Below, in pieces: positions 52,406 through 62,589 of a stretch of 64,000 bases of DNA; the first letter of the stretch is position 1, and the number at the start of each line of letters is the position of its first letter. A program made the translations under genes and the position numbers. The notes below the pieces were generated by a model. That model did no database searches, had not been told where the DNA came from, and was given only the letters and a program-made list of their open reading frames with translations. The stretch comes from Micromonospora lutea. Lineage in GTDB: Bacteria > Actinomycetota > Actinomycetes > Mycobacteriales > Micromonosporaceae. The stretch spans positions 1 to 64,000 of the forward strand of contig NZ_BOPB01000013.1 of NCBI RefSeq assembly GCF_016863535.1. The letters run 5' to 3'.

Positions 52406-53140
52406 ATGCGATTCATTACTGAGCAGCGCCTCGATGGCGGCGTCCTCGAGCGCACGTTCACGCTCGGCGAGATCCCCGGCGTCCTGTGGACGCCCGCAAC
52501 CGCATCGGCGCCAGTCCCGCTGATCCTGCTCGGCCACCCACCGCTCGGACTGCGCACGATGCACCCCCGTCTGGCGGCGCGGGCCCGACATGCCACGGCG
52601 GAGGGCTTCGCGGCTGCCGCCATCGAGCTGCCCGGCAGCGGTGACCGGCCTCGTTGGGCCGCCGCCGAGCAGGCCCGCGCCGACCTGCGCCGGGTCACGG
52701 AGGCCGGCGAGCCGGTCAGCGACGAGATCATCAACGCCCTCGTCCTCCCGCTCGTCGACAAGGCGGTCCCGGAATCGCAGGCCGCTCTGGACGCCCTTCT
52801 GTCGCTGCCCGAGATCGGCGGCCCGGTCGGGTACTCGGGGGGAGTGATCTCCGTCGGCATCCGGCTTGCGGTGGTCGAGCCGCGCATCGTGGCCGCCGGC
52901 TTCTTCGCCGGAAGCTTCGTGCCGCGTGTCATGTTCGAGCAGGCCCGACGGGTCACCATTCCGCTGCATGTCCTCCTGCAGTGGGATGACGAAGGGAACG
53001 ATCGGCAGGCGGCCCTGGACCTGTTCGACGCCTTCGGCTCCAAGGAGAAAACACTGCACGCCAACATGGGCGGGCACACCGGCGTCCCTCAGTTCGCGGG
53101 CGAGGACGCGACCAGGTTCTTCGCCCGGCATCTGCGCTAG
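52406..53140 (+). CDS. Dienelactone hydrolase-like alpha/beta hydrolase
   Basis: A 244-residue alpha/beta-hydrolase. The nucleophile elbow is VGYSGGVIS (Ser144), the oxyanion-side segment is PLILLGHPPLGLR near residue 38, and the late catalytic His is in MGGHTGVPQ (about 224). A GSGD/RPRW cap region follows strand 2. The substrate is unknown. ATG 52406 has GAAAGG upstream. It is convergent with parB and lies in the interval between two parS groups. Confidence 0.85.
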   Translation: MRFITEQRLDGGVLERTFTLGEIPGVLWTPATASAPVPLILLGHPPLGLRTMHPRLAARARHATAEGFAAAAIELPGSGDRPRWAAAEQARADLRRVTEAGEPVSDEIINALVLPLVDKAVPESQAALDALLSLPEIGGPVGYSGGVISVGIRLAVVEPRIVAAGFFAGSFVPRVMFEQARRVTIPLHVLLQWDDEGNDRQAALDLFDAFGSKEKTLHANMGGHTGVPQFAGEDATRFFARHLR

Positions 53141-53281
53141 GGCGCTGGGTCAGAAACGTTCACCGGGTTGCGGTATGTCGTGCCATAGCGATGGCCGGAT
53201 AGGCCGACATGCCGCGAGCTACCCAGACGACAGGGCCGCCTCGCGCAGTGCGGCGAGGCGGCCCTGTCGGTTCCGCTCGGG

Positions 53282-54292
53282 TCAGTCTGCCGACTCTTCG
53301 CGCTCCACTCCGATGATGCCGACGATCCGCTCCAGGTCGTCGACGGTCGCGAACTCGATCGTGATCTTGCCCTTGCTCCGCCCGATGTCCACCTTCACAC
53401 GGGTGTCGAAGCGGTCGGCGAGCCGATCGGCGAGATCGTTCAACGCCGGCGCGTGCGGCTTCGGCCGGCGCTTCGCCGTCTCCTTCTTGCCCGCTCCGTC
53501 ATTGAGCGAGAGCGCCACGATCTCCTCGGTGGCGCGTACCGAGAGACCCTCGGCGACGATCCGCAACGCCAACTGCTCCTGCGTCTCCGGATCCTCCAGG
53601 CTCAGCAGTGCCCGCGCATGTCCTGCGGAGAGCACACCGGCAGCAACGCGTCGCTGCACCGGTGCCGGCAGGTTCATCAGCCGGATGGTGTTCGAGATCT
53701 GCGGCCGGCTGCGGCCGATGCGCCGGGCGAGTTCCTCGTGGGTGGCCCCGAACTCCTCCAGCAGCTGCTGGTAGGCGGCTGCCTCTTCCAGCGGGTTGAG
53801 GTTCGCCCGGTGGATGTTCTCCAGCAGCGCGTCGCGCAGCATCGCGTCGTCCCGAGTGTCCCGCACGATCGCTGGGATGTGCTCCCGACCGACTGCCTGC
53901 GCGGCCCGCCACCGTCGCTCACCCATGACGAGTTCGAACTTCTCGCCATCGAGTTGTCGGACCACGATCGGCTGGAGAAAGCCGACCTCCTGGATGGAGG
54001 TCTTCAGCTCCTCCAGTGCCTCCTCGTCGAAGACCTGGCGAGGCTGCTTCGGGTTGGGCACGATCGAGTCGACCGGGATCTCCGCGAAGCGCGCCCCGGG
54101 CACCGGGCTGAGGGCCGATTCGGGTTCGATCGTCAGCGCTGGAACCGGCATCGCGGCCGGTGCCGCAACGGTCGGCGACCCGCTCGCTTCCGTCGTGAAT
54201 GCGCCGACTGCAGCGGCAGCATCCGGTGCCGGCCCGGTCGGGATGAGCGCCCCCAGGCCCCGTCCCAGACCGCCCCGTGGACGGTTCTTCAT
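53282..54292 (-). CDS. parB: Chromosome-partitioning protein ParB
   Basis: A 336-residue CTPase clamp that loads at parS and spreads on DNA. The N-terminus has a basic ParA-stimulating segment ([17 protein letters not shown]). The CTP-binding region includes [27 protein letters not shown] and [14 protein letters not shown]. The parS-reading helix-turn-helix is [20 protein letters not shown] (about residues 180-199). A C-terminal dimerisation domain ends the protein. It lies 27 bp after parA in one operon. Confidence 0.97.
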   Translation of the reverse strand: MKNRPRGGLGRGLGALIPTGPAPDAAAAVGAFTTEASGSPTVAAPAAMPVPALTIEPESALSPVPGARFAEIPVDSIVPNPKQPRQVFDEEALEELKTSIQEVGFLQPIVVRQLDGEKFELVMGERRWRAAQAVGREHIPAIVRDTRDDAMLRDALLENIHRANLNPLEEAAAYQQLLEEFGATHEELARRIGRSRPQISNTIRLMNLPAPVQRRVAAGVLSAGHARALLSLEDPETQEQLALRIVAEGLSVRATEEIVALSLNDGAGKKETAKRRPKPHAPALNDLADRLADRFDTRVKVDIGRSKGKITIEFATVDDLERIVGIIGVEREESAD

Positions 54293-54319
54293 GCCACGCC
54301 TCCCAGCGCCTCTTCCGCA

Positions 54320-55612
54320 CTACGCATTCCGGCTCACCGGCTCCTTGACGCCCCGCTCGGCGATTTCCTGGGCGGCCTCGAAGTAGCTCGTCGCGCCGCG
54401 CGAACCGGGATCGTAGGTCATCACCGACTGGCCGTAGCTGGGCGCCTCGGAAACCCGCACGTTACGCGGGATCACCGCCTGGAGCACCTTGTCTCCGAAG
54501 TGGTTCCGGACATCCTGCTCGACCGCGTCGGCGAGTCGGGTACGACGGTCGTACATGGTGAGCAGGATCGTGGAGACCTCAAGCCGCGGGTTGAGGTGCT
54601 GACGCACCAGATTGATGTTGTTGATGAGCTGGTTGAGCCCTTCGAGCGCGTAGTACTCGCACTGAATGGGAATCAGCACCTCCTGCGCGGCCACCAGCGC
54701 GTTGACGGTCAACAGACCGAGCGAGGGTGGGCAGTCGATGAAGACGTAGTCGAAGTGCCCCGGGTAGGCGGTGATGGCCCGGTCCAGCCGCGACTCGCGG
54801 GCCACCACCGACACCAGCTCGATCTCGGCACCAGCCAGGTCGATGGTGGCTGGCACACACCAGAGGTTCGGGATGCCCTCGACCGCCTGGGCCACCTCCT
54901 CCAGCGGCACGCTGTTGATCAGGCAGTCATAGACATCCGGCACGCCGGTGTGGTGGGGCACGTTCAATCCGGTCGAGGCGTTGCCCTGTGGGTCGAGATC
55001 GACCACCAGCACCCTGTTGCCGTGCAGGGCCAGTGCCACCGCCAGGTTGACCGTGGTCGTGGTCTTACCCACGCCGCCCTTCTGGTTCGCGACGCACATG
55101 ACCCGGGTCCGGTCGGGCCGAGGCATGGTCACCTCGCCACTGGGATTCAGGATCTGCACGGCGCGCATCGCCTCCATAGCCAACGGTGGGTCATCCTCAT
55201 CGCGCGTCGGGGTTTCACGTGAAACGTACGCGGCCTCGGTTGCTGCTGACGGGTAGGACTCGGCCGCGAGTGCGGGCGTGTCGGGAGCCGGCCGAGGATC
55301 CGGCACCATCCCGGAAGCCGGGGGGTGTGCTGCCGCAGCTTCGAACCGAGCGGAGGCAGACGGGTTGCGGCGAATCGGAATCACCCGCGCGTCGGGTGAC
55401 GCGTTGGCCGGACGGGAACTCGCATCCGTACCGTCACGCCCCTCTCCGGTCGCCGGCCACGGGACACCCGACGTCGGCGCGTTCCGACCGGGCTCCGGTG
55501 GGCTCTGCGGCACCTCGGAGGGCCGCCAGTTCGGATATTCGGTTTCACGTGAAACAGGGTCACCAGCTGACCCGGTCACGCGCGGATCGTCGTACCTACC
55601 GTCGTCATGCAC
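54320..55612 (-). CDS. parA: Chromosome-partitioning ATPase ParA
   Basis: A 430-residue deviant Walker ATPase that binds DNA non-specifically and positions ParB-parS complexes. The P-loop KGGVGKTT is at 178-185, followed by VVDLDPQGNAS and VFIDCPPSLGLLT. An N-terminal disordered extension of about 165 residues precedes the ATPase, as in many actinomycetes. Two parS sites lie inside that extension and are read as VSRET at residues 20-24 and 130-134. The start is GTG 55612; internal ATG codons near residue 146 would give a short form without the extension. Confidence 0.95.
   Translation of the reverse strand: MHDDGRYDDPRVTGSAGDPVSRETEYPNWRPSEVPQSPPEPGRNAPTSGVPWPATGEGRDGTDASSRPANASPDARVIPIRRNPSASARFEAAAAHPPASGMVPDPRPAPDTPALAAESYPSAATEAAYVSRETPTRDEDDPPLAMEAMRAVQILNPSGEVTMPRPDRTRVMCVANQKGGVGKTTTTVNLAVALALHGNRVLVVDLDPQGNASTGLNVPHHTGVPDVYDCLINSVPLEEVAQAVEGIPNLWCVPATIDLAGAEIELVSVVARESRLDRAITAYPGHFDYVFIDCPPSLGLLTVNALVAAQEVLIPIQCEYYALEGLNQLINNINLVRQHLNPRLEVSTILLTMYDRRTRLADAVEQDVRNHFGDKVLQAVIPRNVRVSEAPSYGQSVMTYDPGSRGATSYFEAAQEIAERGVKEPVSRNA
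55211..55226. promoter_or_regulatory. parS: parS site within parA
   Basis: GGTTTCACGTGAAACG in the coding sequence for the ParA N-terminal extension. Confidence 0.92.
55541..55556. promoter_or_regulatory. parS: parS site near the 5' end of parA
   Basis: GGTTTCACGTGAAACA, about 60 bp inside the parA start. ParB bound here could also repress parAB. Confidence 0.92.
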
Positions 55613-55927
55613 CTGTCATCCCTGCCCGCTTCGGATGGTCGGCCCGCACCCGTCAACCGGGCCACTCGCGCGCTCTCCGCAGAGGTACCGCCCGGCGGGA
55701 GCGGTCAGGCCCCGGAGGGAGATCCATCGCCGCCCGCTCCACACTATCGACGCGCGGCCAGCCTACGGCGCACGGGCGCGGCGGGTCCACGTCGGGTTCG
55801 TAACCCGCCGATCGCGGCGGGTGCGGAGCACCGTTCGATCCCGTACGGCGCGCCGGGCCAATGCGGATGTACCCGCACAGACCAACCGCGCGAACAGAGC
55901 ACCCCGACAGCCGGCGTCCGCCCGGGC
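55613..55927. other. Spacer between rsmG and parA
   Basis: A 315-bp GC-rich gap on the path of leftward transcription from rsmG to parA. I see no gene, terminator or DnaA box in it. Confidence 0.4.
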
Positions 55928-56716
55928 TCACCGCCGACGCGACCGCGATTTCTTCGGCGGCTTACGGGGTGACGGACCGACGATCCGCTCCCGCACGATT
56001 TCGACCACGGTGGTCGGCGGGTCCACGACTCCTTCACCACACCGGTGCAGTACCGGTTGGCCACCACCGAGGCGGTGCACCGCCTCGCCATGCTCGGTGA
56101 TCTCCTCCGCAGCCGAGGCACCCTTCAGGGCGAGTAGCCGGCCACCGGCCCCGGTCAGGGGTAGGCACCAGCCGACCAGCCGGTCCAGCGGTGCCACCGC
56201 CCGGGCGGTGACCACGTCACCGGGCACCGCATCCGATCCCACGGCCGCCTCCTCGGCTCTACCGCGGAACACCCGGACGGAGTCGGTCAGCCCGAGTTCC
56301 TCCACCGCCTCCTCCAGGAACGCGGTGCGGCGAGCCAACGGCTCGATCAGCGTCACCGCCAGGTCGGACCGGGCGATGGCGAGCACCACACCGGGAAGCC
56401 CGGCACCGGAACCCACGTCTAGGACAGAAGCACCCGGCGGAATCAGCTCCGCCACCGCCGCGCAGTTCAGCAGATGGCGATCCCAGATCCGGGGTGCCTC
56501 GCGGGGACCGATCAGCCCGCGTACCACGCCGTCGGTGGCGAGCAGCTCGGCGTAGGCAGCCGCGACGTCGAGGCGTTCACCGAAGAGTCGGCGAGCCGCT
56601 TCGGCCAGTTCTGGCGCCAGCACCGCCACGGTGGGCTGAGGCGCGACAGGCGGCGGCCCGGGCGGCGTACCACCCGGGCCGGACGCGGCAACGCCTCTGG
56701 CGTCGTCTTGAGTCAC
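55928..56716 (-). CDS. rsmG: 16S rRNA (guanine-527-N7) methyltransferase RsmG
   Basis: SAM-dependent methyltransferase of 262 residues (also called GidB). Motif I is [17 protein letters not shown], followed by [23 protein letters not shown] and [19 protein letters not shown]. The C-terminus is Arg/Lys-rich ([12 protein letters not shown]). Loss of this enzyme gives low-level streptomycin resistance in actinomycetes. The GTG start at 56716 lies only 3 bp after khpB, so the two are co-transcribed. Confidence 0.96.
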   Translation of the reverse strand: MTQDDARGVAASGPGGTPPGPPPVAPQPTVAVLAPELAEAARRLFGERLDVAAAYAELLATDGVVRGLIGPREAPRIWDRHLLNCAAVAELIPPGASVLDVGSGAGLPGVVLAIARSDLAVTLIEPLARRTAFLEEAVEELGLTDSVRVFRGRAEEAAVGSDAVPGDVVTARAVAPLDRLVGWCLPLTGAGGRLLALKGASAAEEITEHGEAVHRLGGGQPVLHRCGEGVVDPPTTVVEIVRERIVGPSPRKPPKKSRSRRR

Positions 56717-56719
56717 CCG

Positions 56720-57307
56720 TCAGCCCACGGGGCGAACGACGATGCGCCGGCTGGGCTCGACACCCTCGGACTCGCTCTCCACCCCGTCGATCGCGTTGAC
56801 GACGTCGTGGACGCACTTGCGCTCGAAGGCGGACATCGGCTCCAGCCGAACCGACTCGCCGTGCTCCTTGACCTTCTCAACGGCGTTGCGGGCGACCGCC
56901 GCCAGTTCCTTGCGCCGGTTGGCGCGGTATCCGCCGACGTCGAGCAGGAGACGACTCGGCGCACCGGTCTGCCGGAACACCGCGAGCCGGGCGAGTTCCT
57001 GGAGGGCTTCGAGGGTGGCACCACGCTGACCGACGAGGTTCTGCAGGCGCCCGCCGACGACCTCGACGACCGGCCGGCCGCCCGACACCAACTCGTCGAT
57101 GTCGCCGTCGTAGTCGAGGATGTCGAGCAGCCCTTCCACGTAGTCGGCCGCGATCTCGCTCTGCCGGAACAGGTCGCCCTCGGCGGCGGCCTTGCTCGGT
57201 GCCGCTGCGGCGTCGGTCTCCTCCGGCTCGTCCACGGCCGGAGCCGCCGCGGTCGGCTCCTCGTCGTCCAGGGGCTGTTCGGCGCGGGGGATGCTGGTGT
57301 CGGTCAC
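56720..57307 (-). CDS. khpB: KH-R3H RNA-binding protein Jag/KhpB
   Basis: A 195-residue RNA-binding protein. After an acidic Ala/Glu/Asp-rich N-terminus (residues 1-45) comes the KH domain with GGRLQNLVGQRGATLEALQELARL, then the R3H domain (RLEPMSAFERKCVHDVV). It is conserved beside yidC. GTG 57307 was chosen because GGAGATGA lies just upstream and homology begins nearby; the open frame extends to 57670 without family resemblance. Confidence 0.93.
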   Translation of the reverse strand: MTDTSIPRAEQPLDDEEPTAAAPAVDEPEETDAAAAPSKAAAEGDLFRQSEIAADYVEGLLDILDYDGDIDELVSGGRPVVEVVGGRLQNLVGQRGATLEALQELARLAVFRQTGAPSRLLLDVGGYRANRRKELAAVARNAVEKVKEHGESVRLEPMSAFERKCVHDVVNAIDGVESESEGVEPSRRIVVRPVG

Positions 57308-57518
57308 GGTGTCATCTCCGTACTCGCTCGGCTGGACCTCGGGTCCGCTGGTTTCCCGCGGCCGGCCGGACGTCGCCGGTGCCCACGGGCACGTCTGTAG
57401 GGCAGTCTCGCCCGTCCGCCACCGCACGTGTGGCGCTTCGCGCTCCGGCGCCGGCCTCGCGGCGGCTGCACGGCGCGCAACGGGCCGCCGCCGGTTCCCC
57501 GGCGGCGGCCCGGACGAT

Positions 57519-58508
57519 TCAGCCCTGCCGCTTGGCGGGGCGACCCTTCTTCGGGTTGGCCGGCTTGGCACCCGGCTTCGGACCGGCAACCTTCGGCGCC
57601 GCCGGCGGCGGCGGTGCGGCAGCCGGCTTGCTCCGGCCGAAGAGCCCGCCGGTCTTCGCCGGCTGCGCACCGTTACGCGCGGAGGTGCCCGACTTTCCGC
57701 TGGTCGCGGTCACCGGCGGCGGGAACTTGCGGAGTACCCACTGCTGCTGCCCGAGGGTGAACAGGTTGTTGGTGACCCAGTAGATGATCACACCGATCGG
57801 GAAGATCGCGCCGGAAATCAGCAGGGACAGCGGGATGCCGTAGAGCATCAGGCGCTGGATCATGCGCTGCTGCGGGTCCTCCGCCCAGCCCGTCTTGAGG
57901 ATCATCTGGCGGCTGGTGAGGTACGTGGTGCCCATCATCACCAGCACCAGCACACCGGCCATCACCTTCACGACGGTGCCGTTGGCGCCGAGCTGCGCCA
58001 GTTCCGCTGCGGTCGAACCGAACTTGCTGGCGATCGGTGCAGTGAACAGCGTCGCGTCAGAGGCACTGTTGAACTGGTCGACGGTCCAGCCGTAGATGTC
58101 CTTGTTGTTCTTCGCCGGGTCCGGGTTGAGGCGGCGCAGCACGTGGAAGAGGCCGAGGAAGACCGGGATCTGCAGGAACATCGGAAGGCAGCCCATGAGC
58201 GGGTTGGCCTTTTCCTTCCGGTAGAGCTCCATCATCTCCTTCTGGAGCGTCTCCCGGTCACCCTTGTGCTTCTCCTGGAGGGCCTTCACCTGCGGCTGGA
58301 GCGCCTGCATCGCCCGCTGCGACTTGATCTGCTTGACGAAGACCGGGAACAGGATGACCCGGACCGTGACCACCAGGAAGACGATGGCCAGGATCCACGC
58401 CCAGTTGGTGCCGATGACCGTGGAGTCCGGAATGCCGATGGCGTCCCAGGCCGAATGCCAGGCCAGCAGGATCCACGAGATCGCGTAGTAGATCCAGTCG
58501 AGACTCAA
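57519..58508 (-). CDS. yidC: Membrane protein insertase YidC
   Basis: A 329-residue Oxa1-family insertase of the Gram-positive type, lacking the large periplasmic domain. It has five main membrane segments, from WAWILAIVFLVVTVRVILFP to GVIIYWVTNNLFTLGQQ, and the charged KQIKSQRAMQALQPQVKAL hairpin. The catalytic Arg of the hydrophilic groove lies in TVRVILFP. A Lys/Ala/Pro-rich tail of about 70 residues could contact ribosomes. The start is TTG 58508. It is flanked by khpB and yidD in the standard order. Confidence 0.95.
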   Translation of the reverse strand: MSLDWIYYAISWILLAWHSAWDAIGIPDSTVIGTNWAWILAIVFLVVTVRVILFPVFVKQIKSQRAMQALQPQVKALQEKHKGDRETLQKEMMELYRKEKANPLMGCLPMFLQIPVFLGLFHVLRRLNPDPAKNNKDIYGWTVDQFNSASDATLFTAPIASKFGSTAAELAQLGANGTVVKVMAGVLVLVMMGTTYLTSRQMILKTGWAEDPQQRMIQRLMLYGIPLSLLISGAIFPIGVIIYWVTNNLFTLGQQQWVLRKFPPPVTATSGKSGTSARNGAQPAKTGGLFGRSKPAAAPPPPAAPKVAGPKPGAKPANPKKGRPAKRQG

Positions 58509-58511
58509 TTC

Positions 58512-58799
58512 TCAGGCTCCAGTCACGTCGGCAGGTCGGCGGCCGCCCGGCTCGGGGACCGGGTCGTATCCACCTGGATGGAATGGGTGGCAGCGCGACA
58601 GCCGCCGGACCGTCAGACCGGCTCCCCGGAGCGCGCCGTGTCGGGCTACCGCCTCCAAGGCGTAGGCACTGCACGACGGGTAGAACCGACAGCGGGCCGG
58701 CAGCGCCGGACTTATCCACCGACGGTACGCGATGATGGGTACGGTCAGCACCCGGGCACCCGGGGTAGCAGGGCGGGACGGTGTCTGCTCCGCGCTCAC
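58512..58799 (-). CDS. yidD: Membrane protein insertion efficiency factor YidD
   Basis: A 95-residue protein with the YidD signature [30 protein letters not shown] and [16 protein letters not shown], including the three conserved cysteines. It assists YidC. Its start overlaps rnpA by 4 bp and its stop lies 3 bp before yidC, so expression is coupled. Confidence 0.95.
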   Translation of the reverse strand: MSAEQTPSRPATPGARVLTVPIIAYRRWISPALPARCRFYPSCSAYALEAVARHGALRGAGLTVRRLSRCHPFHPGGYDPVPEPGGRRPADVTGA

Positions 58800-59209
58800 C
58801 GGGACCGCCGCCCTCGCTCGGACCGGGCGGCGGCCAGCGCCGCGTCGAGGTCGGTGCCGAGCCGCTGGTACGTGGCGTCAGCCGCAGCCGGTAGGGCGCG
58901 AACGACGAGGGTGCTTCCGGCCGGCAGATCGACGAGGCGTTCCCGGGCCAGATGCCGCAACCGGCGGCGGACCCGGTTTCGCACCACCGCTGGCCCGACC
59001 GCCTTGGAAACCACGAAGCCGGCGCGGGACACCGGCGGAAAGTCTGTCTCCACGCCGTCCCGCGCCGGCTTCGGCGCTTGGTTGTCAGATCCGGATGTGC
59101 TCGGCACGGTCAGGTGAACGACCAGCGCTCCGCGTCCGGCTCGACGGCCACCACGAACCGCTGCGGCGAAGTCGCTGCTGCGCCGCAGTCGCTGGGCGGC
59201 CGCGAGCAC
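58796..59209 (-). CDS. rnpA: Ribonuclease P protein component
   Basis: A 137-residue protein subunit of RNase P. The conserved basic helix is [20 protein letters not shown] (RNR motif) near residues 70-90. The N-terminal [20 protein letters not shown] and GALVVHLTV strands match the family. It lies 33 bp after rpmH in the ancient rpmH-rnpA-yidD-yidC order. Confidence 0.95.
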   Translation of the reverse strand: MLAAAQRLRRSSDFAAAVRGGRRAGRGALVVHLTVPSTSGSDNQAPKPARDGVETDFPPVSRAGFVVSKAVGPAVVRNRVRRRLRHLARERLVDLPAGSTLVVRALPAAADATYQRLGTDLDAALAAARSERGRRSR

Positions 59210-59242
59210 GAGCCACGTCCTCCGGAGCGGACCTGACCGGCC

Positions 59243-59380
59243 TCAGGCCGACAGGCGGGCGCGGCCCTTGGCGCGACGGGTCGAGATGATGGCGCGGCCG
59301 GCCCGGGTGCGCATGCGCAGCCGGAAGCCGTGGGTCTTCGCGCGCCGGCGGTTGTTCGGCTGGTAGGTGCGCTTGCTCAC
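59243..59380 (-). CDS. rpmH: 50S ribosomal protein L34
   Basis: A 45-residue basic protein, [19 protein letters not shown], then [21 protein letters not shown] 59380 is the start, fixed by family length and by GGAGAG about 7 nt upstream. It is divergent from dnaA. Confidence 0.97.
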   Translation of the reverse strand: MSKRTYQPNNRRRAKTHGFRLRMRTRAGRAIISTRRAKGRARLSA

Positions 59381-59996
59381 GTCAGGCTCTCCGTTGTCGG
59401 ACGCCCGGACGAGTGGATCGCCGGGTCGTGGTGGTCCGGGCCGCCGCTGCGGTGGCCCCGATCGGTGCTGCCCGATGGTGTGTGGCCGCTGTTTGTGGTG
59501 CACGACCGGGGGCAGCGAGCACCCATCACCCTAGCAGAGGGCGTGAGAGCAGCCCCTCCACCCTAGGTCGGGGGGCAATCAGCGTCAAACCTGACCACAA
59601 ACGGCAGTGAGCTGCGGCGGAAGGCGACCGAAGCGGTGGTTTTCACGGATGCCGACAGGAGCGAGGTGCGTGGGCGGTTGAAGACGCGGCGACAACGCTG
59701 TTACCGTGCCCGATTGCGGTCAGCGTCGGAGTTTCGCCGATGTCGCCGGCAGGCAAGACCGGACACGGTAGTGAATCGTTCGGCACGGTGAACCCCGCTT
59801 CAGTGCCCAGCCACGGCAGGGGGCAGGTCCGACCCGCGCCCGGCGGGCGGCCACAATCGGTCGGTACACAGGCTGTGGATAACTTGTGGAGAACGACCGG
59901 GTGCGGCGATCGGGTGGGTGGCGTGATCTCGCCCGCCGGAACGGGCCACCGGGAGACGGCGGCGTCCGGGAGCAGAGGCGAGGGGGTGGCACGACG
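59381..59996. other. rpmH-dnaA divergent promoter region
   Basis: A 616-bp spacer that must hold promoters for rpmH and dnaA. It contains one perfect DnaA box at 59874-59882. An in-frame GTG at 59886 would start a longer DnaA, but the sequence between it and 59997 is not conserved-looking. No other gene is seen. Confidence 0.6.
59874..59882 (-). promoter_or_regulatory. DnaA box in the dnaA promoter region
   Basis: TGTGGATAA, about 115 nt upstream of the dnaA start, fits autoregulation of dnaA by its product. Confidence 0.65.
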
Positions 59997-61811
59997 GTGG
60001 CCGGTACGACCGACCTTGCCGCGGTGTGGACGGCGACGACCGACGAGCTCGCCGACGAGATCATTTCCGCGCAGCAGCGGGCGTACCTGCGGCTGACCCG
60101 GTTGCGGGCGATCGTCGAGGACACCGTCCTGCTCTCCGTGCCGGACGCCTTCACCCGGGACGTGATCGAGTCCCGGCTGCGCCCGGCCATAACCGAGGCG
60201 CTCAGCCGCCGGCTGGGACGACCGATACAGGTCGCCGTCACCGTCCGGGTGCCCGACGACGGGCGGACCACCGGGACCGTCTACCGCACCACGCCGGATT
60301 CGGATTCCGTGGACCACGGTCCCGGCGAAGTCGACGGCGCGGCGACCGAATCCGAGAGCGGGCGACAGCTCCCGTTGATTCCCGAGCAGCCGCACCCCGG
60401 TCGTTTCGACCGATCTCCACCGCCGGACGTGCCGTCCGTCGAGGACGCGTCCCACACCGGTCCCGGTGCCCCCGACGGTCAGGACACCCTCTTCGGCGCC
60501 GGGTTCGGCGAGCCGGTCCGCCCGGCGGAGAGCACCGGACGCCGGGCGCAGGAGCGGTTGGACTTCACCGAACAGACCGGACACCTCAATCGACCGCCCA
60601 CCGGCCCACGCGGCTTCGCGTCCCGCTACGGCGACGAGCCGGGCGTCTCACCCCGGGACCAGCACGTGATCCGGGCGATACCGGCCGACGGGGGCACCGA
60701 CAGTGGGCCCGGCCGCAGCGGCCCGGATCATCGCCCGGTCGGCCGCGACGATCGTCGGCTGCCGACCGGCGCGGACAGCGGCGGTAACCGGCTCAACCCG
60801 AAGTACATGTTCGAGACGTTCGTCATCGGCTCGTCCAACCGGTTCGCACACGCCGCGTCGGTGGCGGTGGCCGAGTCTCCGGCGAAGGCGTACAACCCGC
60901 TGTTCATCTACGGCAGTTCCGGGCTGGGCAAGACGCACCTGCTGCACGCCATCGGCCACTACGCCACCACGTTGGGCAACGCCCGCTCGGTCCGGTACGT
61001 CTCGACCGAGGAGTTCACCAACGACTTCATCAACTCGCTGCGAGACGACAAGATCAGTGCCTTCCAGCGCCGCTACCGCGACGTCGACATCCTGCTGATC
61101 GACGACATCCAGTTCCTGGAGAACCGCGAGCGGACCCAGGAGGAGTTCTTCCACACCTTCAACACGCTGCACAACGCCAACAAGCAGATCGTGATCACCT
61201 CGGATCGCTCGCCCAAACAGCTGGCGACCCTGGAGGACCGGCTGCGGACCCGATTCGAGTGGGGTCTGCTCGCCGACATCCAGCCACCGGACCTGGAGAC
61301 CCGGATCGCGATTCTGCAGAAGAAGGCCGCGCAGGAACGGCTCTTCGCCCCGCCGGACGTGCTGGAGTTCATCGCCTCCCGGGTGTCGAACTCGATCCGG
61401 GAGCTGGAGGGTGCGCTGATCCGGGTCACCGCGTTCGCCAGCCTGACCCGGTCGAACGTGGAGTTGTCGCTGGCCGAGGAGGTGCTGCGGGACTTCATCC
61501 CGGACGGCACCGGGCCGGAGATCACCGCGGACCAGATCATGGTCTCCACCGCCGACTACTTCGGGGTGAGCCTGGAGGACCTGCGCGGGCACTCCCGCTC
61601 CCGGGTGCTCGTGAACGCCCGCCAGGTCGCCATGTACCTGTGCCGTGAGCTGACCGACCTCTCGCTGCCCCGGATCGGTCAGGCCTTCGGCGGGCGGGAC
61701 CACACCACCGTGATGCACGCCGACCGCAAGATCCGTCAGCAGATGGCCGAACGGCGTTCGCTCTACAACCAGATCGCCGAGCTGACCAACCGGATCAAGC
61801 AGAACACCTGA
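59997..61811 (+). CDS. dnaA: Chromosomal replication initiator DnaA
   Basis: About 604 residues. Domain I (1-90) starts [21 protein letters not shown] long acidic/Pro-rich domain II (about 90-265) is typical of actinomycetes. Domain III has Walker [13 protein letters not shown] (about 307) and [19 protein letters not shown]. The DNA-binding domain IV has [20 protein letters not shown], then [19 protein letters not shown] 59997 follows GAGGGGG and matches where homology begins. It faces rpmH across a promoter region and is followed by a terminator and oriC. Confidence 0.97.
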   Translation: MAGTTDLAAVWTATTDELADEIISAQQRAYLRLTRLRAIVEDTVLLSVPDAFTRDVIESRLRPAITEALSRRLGRPIQVAVTVRVPDDGRTTGTVYRTTPDSDSVDHGPGEVDGAATESESGRQLPLIPEQPHPGRFDRSPPPDVPSVEDASHTGPGAPDGQDTLFGAGFGEPVRPAESTGRRAQERLDFTEQTGHLNRPPTGPRGFASRYGDEPGVSPRDQHVIRAIPADGGTDSGPGRSGPDHRPVGRDDRRLPTGADSGGNRLNPKYMFETFVIGSSNRFAHAASVAVAESPAKAYNPLFIYGSSGLGKTHLLHAIGHYATTLGNARSVRYVSTEEFTNDFINSLRDDKISAFQRRYRDVDILLIDDIQFLENRERTQEEFFHTFNTLHNANKQIVITSDRSPKQLATLEDRLRTRFEWGLLADIQPPDLETRIAILQKKAAQERLFAPPDVLEFIASRVSNSIRELEGALIRVTAFASLTRSNVELSLAEEVLRDFIPDGTGPEITADQIMVSTADYFGVSLEDLRGHSRSRVLVNARQVAMYLCRELTDLSLPRIGQAFGGRDHTTVMHADRKIRQQMAERRSLYNQIAELTNRIKQNT

Positions 61812-61840
61812 GGCGTACGCCCGTCGCACGACCACGGCGA

Positions 61841-61871
61841 GGGTCCGGCCGATCACGGTCGGGCCCTTTTT
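61841..61871 (+). terminator. Intrinsic terminator of dnaA
   Basis: GGGTCCGGCC (61841-61850) pairs with GGTCGGGCCC (61857-61866) around a 6-nt loop, two G-U pairs, followed by TTTTT. Confidence 0.85.
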
Positions 61872-62589
61872 CGTGCTCGTCCGGTTGACCCTCAACGAGG
61901 TTTAGGCCACACGATCGAAGGCGTGTCCACATCGCCTTCCACTCGTTGTCCACAGCTCGTTGTCCACCGTCGGTGGATGAACACCTTCCGTCAACACCCG
62001 GTTACCCACAGGCTGTGGAGAAACCCTGGGGACAACGTTGTGGACCGCTGTGGACGCCTGGGGAAAACCATGGCCGTTGTCCACCGGCTGCCGGCCACCT
62101 GTGGGAAAGCTGTTGAAGGTTCTGGGGATGACGGCGGACGAGACACCGTCGACGATCCACAGGTCTGGGGAGAAAGTCGGTGGATAACCGGTGGACAACC
62201 GGTGGACGACGGTGGACAACTGTGTGGGCGGGCACCGCCTGTGGACCGGCAAGCCGGTTTTACCCCCGCTCATCCACAGCAAAACCACCTGTAGATAACC
62301 TGTCTGACCTGCCCATACTTGAGTTCTCCACAGTTTGCACAGGTGCGATGAAGATGATGAGTTATCTCTTCTGAAAGAACAAAAACCAATCATCACCGTT
62401 GGACTTCCTGTGGATCGGTCGACAGCTGCCGGGACAGACCCGTCAGCAGCGACGCGATCCACGGGGTCGGGCACACAGCCGATACGCTCGCGCCCTAAGG
62501 TTCGAGGGGCACCCCCACGCCAGGCTGGTCGGTGGGCAGCGTCCGGCATGAGAGAGTTTGACGACGTCGACGTCGACGCGGAGGCATTG
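61872..62589. other. oriC: Chromosomal origin of replication oriC
   Basis: A 718-bp gene-free interval between dnaA and dnaN, the standard position in actinobacteria. It carries about 20 sites like the DnaA box T(T/A)(G/A)TCCACA on both strands. The best are TTGTCCACA at 61946-61954, TTACCCACA at 62002-62010, TTGTCCACC at 61960 and 62077, GGTGGATAA at 62179, TGTAGATAA at 62290 and TTCTCCACA at 62324. An AT-rich stretch (about 62281-62400, richest at 62360-62395) next to the last boxes is the likely unwinding element. The dnaN promoter probably overlaps its right end. Confidence 0.93.
62179..62219 (-). repeat. Phased tandem DnaA-box array in oriC
   Basis: Four copies of GGTGGA(T/C)(A/G)A start at 62179, 62190, 62201 and 62211, a period of 10-11 bp, all in the same orientation. 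Confidence 0.8.
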
